Origin: Methanoregula sp. UBA276
GTDB taxonomy: Archaea; Halobacteriota; Methanomicrobia; Methanomicrobiales; Methanospirillaceae
NCBI GenBank assembly: GCA_002508495.1
Contig: DANA01000007.1
Coordinates: forward strand, 2,304 to 10,091
Reading direction: 5' to 3'
DNA length: 7,788 nt
Made by a program: the position numbers and the translations under genes. Numbering within the stretch: the first letter of the stretch is position 1; the number at the start of each line of letters is the position of its first letter. Below, in pieces: positions 1-4,653 of the stretch. The notes beneath the pieces are model-generated. The model worked only from the letters and a program-made list of their open reading frames with translations, made no database searches and was not told where the DNA came from.

Positions 1-540
1 CAGGTGGCAGCACAGAACGGGTGCGCCCTCATTGTCGGAACAACCGGCATCTCTCCTGAACAGCGGATGGAGATGGAGAAAGCAATCATCGGTCATGTTC
101 CGGCCGTCATAACCACCAACTTCTCGATTGGAGTGGCGATCTTCCAGCAGCTGGTGCGGGAATCGGCACGTCTTTTGAAAGACTATGATATCGAGGTCAT
201 CGAGGCGCACCACCGCAACAAGCTGGATGCCCCGAGCGGCACAGCCAAGACCATCCTCCAGATTATCGAGGAGGAAGCCGGTACCCGCGAGAAGATGTAC
301 GGGCGCGAGGGGATGAAGAAGCGGGAGAACGAGATCGGCGTTCATGTCATCCGTGGCGGTGACATCGTGGGCGACCATAAAGTCATGTACTCGAAGAACT
401 TCGAGACCATCGAACTCTCCCACCGGGCGTACGACCGCTCGGTGTTTGCCAGCGGTGCGGTGATGGCAGCCCGATGGGTGGTTGGGAAAAAGCCCGGCAT
501 CTATGGCATGAACGATGTGCTCGACCTGAAAAAAATTTAA
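1..540 (+). CDS. dapB: 4-hydroxy-tetrahydrodipicolinate reductase (DapB), 5'-truncated by the window edge
   Basis: Reduces 4-hydroxy-tetrahydrodipicolinate with NAD(P)H to tetrahydrodipicolinate, in the cytosolic diaminopimelate/lysine pathway. The frame is open from base 1, and 179 residues are visible. The family is usually about 250 to 270 residues, so some 80 N-terminal residues with the GxxGxxG nucleotide-binding loop lie outside the window. Numbering from the GTG at 4, I see the VGTTG turn (11-15), TTNFSIGV (37-44), and the signature EAHHRNKLDAPSGTA (67-81) with the catalytic His pair H69/H70, the catalytic Lys K73 and substrate-binding SGT 78-80. RGGDIVGDH (117-125) and ELSHRA (137-142) follow, then the typical end GIYGMNDVLDL. 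The internal GTG at 4 is not the true start. A small oddity is Thr-Thr before NFS where many family members have Ala-Pro. An 18-bp inverted repeat follows 4 bp after the stop. The enzyme assignment is secure. Confidence 0.97.
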   Translation, partial: QVAAQNGCALIVGTTGISPEQRMEMEKAIIGHVPAVITTNFSIGVAIFQQLVRESARLLKDYDIEVIEAHHRNKLDAPSGTAKTILQIIEEEAGTREKMYGREGMKKRENEIGVHVIRGGDIVGDHKVMYSKNFETIELSHRAYDRSVFASGAVMAARWVVGKKPGIYGMNDVLDLKKI

Positions 541-544
541 ACCC

Positions 545-639
545 CCGGCTCTGTCGAAACCCGTTACAATACTTGCATATGTTGCCCGGATTGCGGGATT
601 GGACATTTGATAGGGATTCGAGGGTTTCAACAGAGCCGG
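545..639. repeat. Inverted repeat with 18-bp arms, directly downstream of dapB
   Basis: The left arm (545-562, CCGGCTCTGTCGAAACCC) and right arm (622-639, GGGTTTCAACAGAGCCGG) are reverse complements at 17 of 18 positions, separated by 59 bases. The left arm starts 4 bp after the dapB stop. Such a long match at this spacing is very unlikely by chance. In RNA it would form a strong long-loop hairpin that could protect or end the dapB transcript. As DNA it could be a small non-coding element with terminal inverted repeats. The 12-mer GAGGGTTTCAAC of the right arm recurs at 1400-1411. No clear target-site duplication is seen. Confidence 0.75.
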
Positions 640-1072
640 TTTGTGAAATTATTTTGGGATAGCGCACCGCCCACAAATAATCACCGTTTTTCCCTTTTTA
701 CACTCGAAAAAAATCTTGCACCCGGGTGGCCGGCCACGTGATTTTATGCCCATGATAAAGAGAAGGTGCGTTTTTCCGGCCATGTTTAAGGGTGGACCGC
801 GTATTGCACCGGATGCCGGGATTCTCCGGCGTAAACAAACAGTGGGGGCCGGGATGTGGACACGATCTGCCACATTATATGTCCACGCTTTTCCGGAGAC
901 GTGAGCGGAGCCCGATACGGGCTCCGTTTGACCCTGGGTGGGATGAGGTATTGCCGGGTTCATTTTTTTAAGGGATTTTTCTCTCATCTGGTTGCAGGAA
1001 GGGCTTTATCGAAGAGACCTTAAGCCGTGCACGCTCTCATGCCAAAAAACGAAAGGGAGTCGGTAGATTACC
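640..1072. other. Gene-free structured intergenic stretch
   Basis: No coding frame here looks protein-like: the longest frames (649-987 minus, 716-904 plus) have unbiased composition. The stretch holds T tracts at about 684-698 that could end dapB transcription. It then holds a cluster of hairpins: 813-832 (stem with GCCGG/CCGGC), 856-886 (GTGGACA/TGTCCAC), and a perfect 8-bp stem at 906-926. A TATA-like ATTATATG lies at 874-881, and a T7 run at 963-969. It could encode a structured RNA, but I do not recognise a known RNA family. Confidence 0.4.
906..926 (+). terminator. Perfect 8-bp GC-rich hairpin (possible terminator or RNA structure)
   Basis: CGGAGCCC (906-913), loop GATAC (914-918), GGGCTCCG (919-926), then TTTG. 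The stem is perfect with a 5-base loop. The following T run is only three bases and a T7 run comes 37 bases later, so it may be a stable RNA domain rather than a terminator. Confidence 0.45.
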
Positions 1073-1183
1073 ATGTTGATGCAGCAATTGACACCTGATG
1101 AAGCAGGGATCATCGTATCCGATGCACGGGATTTTCTTGAGAGAATAACCCGGGCGTTTGATGAAATGGGATTTGAGAAATAA
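1073..1183 (+). CDS. Candidate 36-residue small protein
   Basis: The frame opens with ATG at 1073 (a second ATG is at 1079), ends with TAA at 1181-1183, and has a TAG in frame at 1064-1066, so it cannot be a piece of a longer frame on this side. The product begins MLMQQLTPDEAG and ends FDEMGFEK. It is acidic, rich in Glu, Asp, Ile and Phe, and its pattern suits a single amphipathic helix of about residues 9 to 32 (IIVSDARDFLERITRAF). It looks far more protein-like than the surrounding frames. A purine-rich AAAGGGAG (1052-1059) lies 13 bases upstream of the first ATG, a little far for a Shine-Dalgarno site. I do not recognise a family. It could be an unannotated small protein or a chance frame. 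Confidence 0.4.
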   Translation: MLMQQLTPDEAGIIVSDARDFLERITRAFDEMGFEK

Positions 1184-1390
1184 TACTGGCGATAGCTCAC
1201 CACAAACCTCCTGTTATCCTGGAGAGATTGGTGTATCAGCCGTTTGCCAGCCATGCGGCCCAACGAGGCGCCGCACCAGTCGGAATCCATCCTGCCATAG
1301 GATTGGTGGCTACAACCCCGGCATGGTTATTTGAAGCGGACTCCACATTCCGATTTCGGTAACTGGTCGTGATTGAGGAATCACCAAGGG
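1184..1390. other. Intergenic stretch before the ferredoxin promoter
   Basis: I see no gene or known RNA here. It is mixed-composition sequence with only weak possible stems, such as AATCC (1285-1289) with GGATT (1300-1304). It separates the small ORF from the TATA-like box of the ferredoxin genes. Confidence 0.3.
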
Positions 1391-1398
1391 ATATAAAA
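1391..1398 (+). promoter_or_regulatory. TATA-box-like element upstream of the ferredoxin pair
   Basis: ATATAAAA fits an archaeal TATA box. A start of transcription about 25 bases downstream (near 1420) would give a leader of roughly 75 bases before the first ferredoxin. A T8 tract (1452-1459) lies inside that leader. Archaeal RNA polymerase can stop at such tracts, so it might reduce read-through or end upstream transcripts. No experimental support. Confidence 0.45.
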
Positions 1399-1493
1399 TG
1401 AGGGTTTCAACTGAACCAAAACTCTCTTTTTCCCGTGCAGGAAAGCAATCCTTTTTTTTCCTGTGTGCCAAATGTATCCTGTGGAGTAACGAG

Positions 1494-1667
1494 ATGGTTG
1501 CCATTGTTGATTTGGAGAAATGTACCGGTTGCGAGACCTGTGTCAATGAATGTCCTGCATCGGCCATAGCGATGGAGAATGATAAGGCAAAAGTTGACAA
1601 AGACATGTGCGTTGACTGCGAAACCTGTGTTGATGTCTGCCCGTCCGAAGCTATCCACATGGAGTAA
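1494..1667 (+). CDS. 2x[4Fe-4S] ferredoxin, copy 1
   Basis: A 57-residue cytosolic electron carrier. It has two complete cluster motifs of the CxxCxxCxxxCP type: C10, C13, C16, C20-P21 and C39, C42, C45, C49-P50, as expected for a clostridial-type 8Fe-8S ferredoxin that binds two low-potential [4Fe-4S] clusters. I chose the ATG at 1494 because the protein then starts MVAIVDLEKCTGC like its twin, and GGAG (1483-1486) sits 7 bases upstream. The frame stays open back to 1398, but those 32 residues do not resemble ferredoxin. It differs from copy 2 at only 6 of 57 residues. It lies between dapB and asd. The electron donor and acceptor cannot be read from the sequence: candidates in a methanogen are hydrogenase, formate dehydrogenase or biosynthetic reductases. 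Confidence 0.95.
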   Translation: MVAIVDLEKCTGCETCVNECPASAIAMENDKAKVDKDMCVDCETCVDVCPSEAIHME

Positions 1668-1671
1668 CCCG

Positions 1672-1845
1672 ATGGTAGCCGTTGTCGATCCTGAGAAATG
1701 CACCGGTTGCGAGACCTGTGTTAACGAGTGCCCCGCCTCTGCAATTACCATGGAGGATGGGAAGGCCAAAGTTGACAAGGACATGTGCGTGGACTGTCAG
1801 ACGTGTGTCGATGTCTGCCCGTCCGAAGCTATCCACATGGAATAA
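1672..1845 (+). CDS. 2x[4Fe-4S] ferredoxin, copy 2 (tandem duplicate)
   Basis: Also 57 residues, with both CxxCxxCxxxCP motifs at the same positions as copy 1. Changes from copy 1 are I4V, L7P, A26T, N29D, D30G and E43Q, none at a cluster cysteine, so both proteins should be functional. The gene starts 4 bases after the stop of copy 1, and its ribosome-binding GGAG (1661-1664) is formed by the last codons of copy 1, so the two are surely co-transcribed. The coding sequences differ at about 30 of 174 bases, mostly silent third positions, but the last 32 bases before the final Glu codon change are identical (1632-1663 and 1810-1841). This suggests an old duplication with more recent local gene conversion. 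The Pro at position 7 is common in this ferredoxin type, so copy 2 may be nearer the ancestral form. Confidence 0.95.
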   Translation: MVAVVDPEKCTGCETCVNECPASAITMEDGKAKVDKDMCVDCQTCVDVCPSEAIHME

Positions 1846-1945
1846 CTGCTGGTCTCTCCGGCGTCTTTTGTTTTGGTAATTTCCTCTTCCTTTCCGGCAG
1901 GGCATTATTCTTCGACGATCCTGGTGCTGCAGGCATTGTTGGGGA

Positions 1946-1954
1946 TTTTATATT
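1946..1954 (+). promoter_or_regulatory. First TATA-like box upstream of asd
   Basis: TTTTATATT is a good match to an archaeal TATA box. It would start transcription near 1975-1980, about 85 bases before asd. A second box lies closer (1996-2003). The T-rich stretch at 1865-1895 behind the ferredoxins may terminate their transcript, which would make asd-alba its own unit. Confidence 0.4.
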
Positions 1955-1995
1955 TCCAAAAAACAATGTTTTTATCATCGCAGGTGAAATGGGAT

Positions 1996-2003
1996 TTTAT
2001 AAA
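1996..2003 (+). promoter_or_regulatory. Second TATA-like box upstream of asd
   Basis: TTTATAAA with a purine-rich GAAATGGGA just upstream, where the BRE element would be. A start about 25 bases downstream (near 2025) gives a short leader of about 35 bases with a partial ribosome-binding site AGGA (2049-2052), 9 bases before the asd ATG. I favour this one as the main asd promoter. Confidence 0.45.
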
Positions 2004-2061
2004 CCCGCCAGAACAAACGTGAACGGGGAATTACATACCAGACATCACAGGACTAAACACC

Positions 2062-3081
2062 ATGATCAATGTTGGAGTGCTCGGTGCAACGGGTGCGGTT
2101 GGTCAGCGATTCGTTGAACAGTTAGCAAATCACCCCTGGTTCAATTTATCGACCCTTGCCGCTTCCGAACGCAGTGCGGGAAAACCGTATGAAAAAGTGG
2201 TGAAATGGCGTCTTGAGTCGCCTTTCCCGGAAAAGATTGGAAAGATAAAAGTTGTTCCGACCTCGCCCAAGGGGATGAAGGATGTTGACCTTGTCTTCTC
2301 AGCCCTTCCGGCCGAGATAGCGACCGGAGTCGAGCAGGAATTTGCCGATGCCGGTATCGCCGTCTGCAGCAATGCCAGCTCCCACCGGATGCTGCCGGAT
2401 GTTCCCCTGGTTATCCCGGAAGTGAACCCGGACCACCTTGGTCTTATCGATGTCCAGAAGGATGCCGGCCGCGACGGGTTCATCGTAACCAACCCGAACT
2501 GTTCCACCATTATGATGGTCTGTGGCCTTGCACCCCTGCGCCAGTTCAAATTCTCTGACGTGCGGGTTGCAACCATGCAGGCAATTTCCGGTGCAGGGTT
2601 CGAGGGAATAGCCGGCATGTCCATCTTCGATAACGTGGTCCCGTATATCGGCAAGGAAGAGGAGAAGATGGAGAGCGAGGCCCTCAAGATCATGGGGACG
2701 CTCAAGGGAAAGAAGATACAGGATGCCCCCTTCAGGGTGAGTGCAAGCTGCCACCGTGTTCCGGTCATCGATGGGCACACCATGGCGATCTGGGTTGACA
2801 TCAAGGAACCGGTTGAAAAACTCAAGCGGGCATTTCGCGATTATAAACCGCCGATTAAAGGACTGCCTACCCAGCCAAAGGAGTCCATCCACTTCTTTGA
2901 TGACGAACCTGACCGGCCCCAGCCCCGTCTTGACCGTATGCGGGGAAACGGTATGACCGTCTCGGTCGGCCGGCTCCGGGAAGGTGTCCGGTTCGTTGCC
3001 ATGGGGCATAACACCATCCGCGGTGCTGCCGGTGCAAGTGTACTGAATGCCGAACTCATTGTCAAGAAGAAGTATCTGTAA
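2062..3081 (+). CDS. asd: Aspartate-semialdehyde dehydrogenase
   Basis: Cytosolic enzyme that reduces L-aspartyl-4-phosphate with NADPH to L-aspartate 4-semialdehyde, the branch point to lysine, threonine, methionine and (in methanogens) other products. The 339-residue length is normal for the archaeal/fungal subtype. Visible motifs are the Rossmann loop GATGAVGQ (8-15), SNASSHRM (103-110), NPNCS (144-148) with the catalytic thiol C147, ISGAGFEG (175-182), and CHRVPVIDGHT (230-240). In that last segment H239 is the likely catalytic base, and its C-H-R context is typical of the archaeal/fungal branch. The C-terminal NTIRGAAGASVLNAE motif (317-331) is intact. The ATG at 2062 is chosen because it directly precedes the nucleotide-binding strand (MINVGVLGATG). 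The alba gene follows 18 bases after the stop, so the two are likely co-transcribed. Confidence 0.98.
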   Translation: MINVGVLGATGAVGQRFVEQLANHPWFNLSTLAASERSAGKPYEKVVKWRLESPFPEKIGKIKVVPTSPKGMKDVDLVFSALPAEIATGVEQEFADAGIAVCSNASSHRMLPDVPLVIPEVNPDHLGLIDVQKDAGRDGFIVTNPNCSTIMMVCGLAPLRQFKFSDVRVATMQAISGAGFEGIAGMSIFDNVVPYIGKEEEKMESEALKIMGTLKGKKIQDAPFRVSASCHRVPVIDGHTMAIWVDIKEPVEKLKRAFRDYKPPIKGLPTQPKESIHFFDDEPDRPQPRLDRMRGNGMTVSVGRLREGVRFVAMGHNTIRGAAGASVLNAELIVKKKYL

Positions 3082-3099
3082 TCTCAAGGTGGATCATTC

Positions 3100-3381
3100 A
3101 TGCAGCAGCCAAAAGAGAACACAGTATTCGTAGGGAACAAACCGGTCATGAATTACGTCCTTGCAGTGGTGACGCAGTTCAACAATGGTGCACAGGAGGT
3201 TGCTATCAAGGCCCGCGGAAAAGCAATTTCCCGGGCGGTCGATACGGCAGAGATCGCCATGAACCGGTTCCTTGAGGGAGTTGCGAAAAAAGAGATCGTA
3301 ATCTCCACAGAGATCATCGACACCGATGCCGGCAAGACCAACGTATCCTCCATCGAGATCACCCTGGCCATTGTAAAATAA
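3100..3381 (+). CDS. albA: Alba family DNA/RNA-binding chromatin protein
   Basis: A 93-residue dimeric nucleic-acid-binding protein that coats archaeal DNA and also binds RNA. The sequence starts MQQPKENTVFVGNKPVMNYV. The GNKPVMNYV segment (12-20) is the Alba hallmark, with K14 at the position of the lysine that is acetylated in Sulfolobus Alba. KARGKAISRAVDTAE (37-51) is the second hallmark: its basic residues K37, R39, K41 and R45 face nucleic acid. Length is normal. A strong ribosome-binding site AAGGTGG (3086-3092) lies 7 bases before the ATG. It probably shares a transcript with asd: a chromatin protein behind a lysine-pathway gene has no clear functional reason, so co-expression for growth-linked supply is only a guess. 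Confidence 0.97.
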   Translation: MQQPKENTVFVGNKPVMNYVLAVVTQFNNGAQEVAIKARGKAISRAVDTAEIAMNRFLEGVAKKEIVISTEIIDTDAGKTNVSSIEITLAIVK

Positions 3382-3384
3382 ACC

Positions 3385-3389
3385 TTTTT
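3385..3389 (+). terminator. Weak oligo-T signal after alba
   Basis: A T5 run starts 3 bases after the alba stop, and another T5 run lies at 3432-3436. Short T runs of this type serve as archaeal termination signals, though these are minimal. Confidence 0.3.
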
Positions 3390-3405
3390 CCCCAGCGGTG
3401 AATGG

Positions 3406-3417
3406 GTGAAATTTCAC
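3406..3417. promoter_or_regulatory. Perfect 12-bp palindrome upstream of the exported-protein gene (candidate operator)
   Basis: GTGAAATTTCAC is its own reverse complement. It lies 31 bases ahead of the TATA-like element (3448-3454), a suitable place for a dimeric regulator to bind. The cognate regulator is not in this window. Confidence 0.4.
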
Positions 3418-3447
3418 GTCGGTGGATGAACGTTTTTCCCAAAAACC

Positions 3448-3454
3448 TTTTATG
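3448..3454 (+). promoter_or_regulatory. TATA-like element giving a probable leaderless mRNA
   Basis: TTTTATG (3448-3454) is a modest TATA match. Transcription starting about 28 to 30 bases downstream would begin at or next to the ATG at 3479. That ATG has no Shine-Dalgarno site, which fits a leaderless message. Confidence 0.35.
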
Positions 3455-3478
3455 GTGTCTTCCCCCACGTACTATGCT

Positions 3479-3967
3479 ATGCGGGCTTGTACCATTGTAC
3501 TGCTGCTCTTCCTTACCACCTGCCTTGCTGTTCCGGTACTGGCAGCAAGCGAGGATCGCTACGGGTACATCACCATCGAAGAGGTCGGGATCCAGCTGGA
3601 GAATGGTACCGCTACAATTCACGTGGATTATTCCGTTGATGAAGGCACCCGGTTCATCTTCTTCCTTTTTGGCAAACAGGACCTGAAAAATAAACTGATG
3701 AAGATCCTGAATTACCAGGATGCCCGGATGCAGCGGATCGATTTAGCCAGTGCTGATTTTGTTGTCGATGAGGCAGCACATTCCTATGGGAATGGGGTAT
3801 TCTGGTACCCGTCCCATGAGTTTAATATCGTCATCCCCCGGTTAACCGTCCAGTCTCCCCAGGCAACCAAGACTTTTCTCCAGACCAACCGGTTCCCGGG
3901 GGGTATGGGTTACTTTGCTGACGGAAGGCCGGTTCCACCACCTTCGGAATATCCGGATGGGAAATAA
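3479..3967 (+). CDS. Exported protein of unknown function with N-terminal signal peptide
   Basis: I do not recognise a named family. With the ATG at 3479 the protein has 162 residues and begins with a classic Sec signal: MRA, then the hydrophobic core CTIVLLLFLTTCLAVPVLA, with likely cleavage before SEDRYGYI. The mature part of about 140 residues looks globular and beta-rich (GYITIEEVGIQLEN, TATIHVDYSVDEG, EFNIVIPRLTVQS). It has a Lys-rich middle (FGKQDLKNKLMKILNYQ) and a Pro-rich tail (RPVPPPSEYPDGK), with no second membrane span and no sorting motif I know. It should act outside the cytoplasmic membrane. Alternative starts in the same frame are ATG 3452 (9 residues longer) and GTG 3422 (19 longer). 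I prefer 3479 because the n-region is then short and the spacing to the TATA-like box fits a leaderless start. Start choice is uncertain. Confidence 0.72.
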   Translation: MRACTIVLLLFLTTCLAVPVLAASEDRYGYITIEEVGIQLENGTATIHVDYSVDEGTRFIFFLFGKQDLKNKLMKILNYQDARMQRIDLASADFVVDEAAHSYGNGVFWYPSHEFNIVIPRLTVQSPQATKTFLQTNRFPGGMGYFADGRPVPPPSEYPDGK

Positions 3968-4653
3968 ATCCTGTTTCATTGCCAACGACAGATCGAAAAG
4001 CCTTTTTTTCGTGGACTGGCATCCGGAAAAATTTTGTTCTGGAAAAACACGCATGAACCGTAAGGGCTCGCACCCGAATGATGAAGAACACTGGGAATTT
4101 GAACAGGGGTGCGTGCTCCCCGGCTCATGGGCCCCTCACGGCATATGGTGGGGAAAATCCCGGTTTGAGAGAATTGGTGATTGCAAGGCGCCGCAACAGC
4201 GTACTTTCTGGTCGGCGGGGGGTCATCAAAACAAGATGCATGTGCGTAATGTGCCCCCATCACTCTACTTTTTCCGGGTTTTTCTAGAGTAGTAAACTTA
4301 TAACCGAATTGCGGCAGCCACGGGAGCGCCTTTGCGGGGGTGGCGGCAGGCATCGCAATAAATTTTCAAAAGTTCTGGAGATGTTTTTGTCGGCTATGTT
4401 TTTCATAAATAAGGAAATTGATGCCACCGTAAAGCTTCCCGTTTTGGTTGACTGCACGCATTTTAGTGGGGGTGTGTGGGCAGTGTGCCCCCATCAACCC
4501 ATCCAAACATTTCTCCAGGACAGAAAAATTGAACGGATTCTCCAAAAAGAACCCCGATAATTCCGGGTATCGAAATGCTGTCCCGGTCCCACCCTGCACC
4601 GCCATATTTTCAAACGTTTTGGCAAGTAAAAAATGGTGCGCGAAGTATGCCTT
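3968..4653. other. Long convergent intergenic gap without a convincing gene
   Basis: This gap lies between two genes that point at each other, where large spacing is unusual because no promoters are needed. Frames in it (3915-4292 plus, 3976-4353 minus) have odd composition and no recognisable motif. The 13-mer TGTGCCCCCATCA occurs twice (4250-4262 and 4484-4496), each with a G run upstream. The second forms a TGGGGG/CCCCCA stem (4467-4472 with 4488-4493). A TATA-like CTTATAA lies at 4297-4303. It may hold a small RNA or the decayed remains of a gene, and neither is proven. Confidence 0.35.
4628..4633 (-). terminator. Oligo-T terminator of the DUF373 gene
   Basis: On the minus strand a T6 run lies 20 bases after the stop codon of the membrane-protein gene, a usual archaeal termination signal. 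Confidence 0.45.

Noticed and set aside
649..987. Minus-strand frame of 112 residues
   Set aside because: The composition looks random (Cys, Arg, Pro, His rich), and the frame runs through the hairpin cluster.
1398..1493. N-terminal extension of ferredoxin copy 1 by 32 residues
   Set aside because: The added residues have no ferredoxin character. The ATG at 1494 has a GGAG site 7 bases upstream and matches the start of copy 2.
541..1493. tRNA or CRISPR in the long intergenic region
   Set aside because: No cloverleaf with a GTTCRA-type T-loop and CCA-like acceptor pairing could be assembled, and there are no regularly spaced direct repeats.
2299..3087. Long minus-strand frame of 262 residues
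   Set aside because: It lies wholly across asd, whose plus-strand product has all catalytic motifs. The minus frame is a shadow of its codon bias.
3915..4353. Open frames of about 125 residues on both strands in the convergent gap
   Set aside because: Their composition is rich in Trp, Cys, His, Pro or Arg, there is no motif, and the plus-strand frame overlaps the end of the exported-protein gene.
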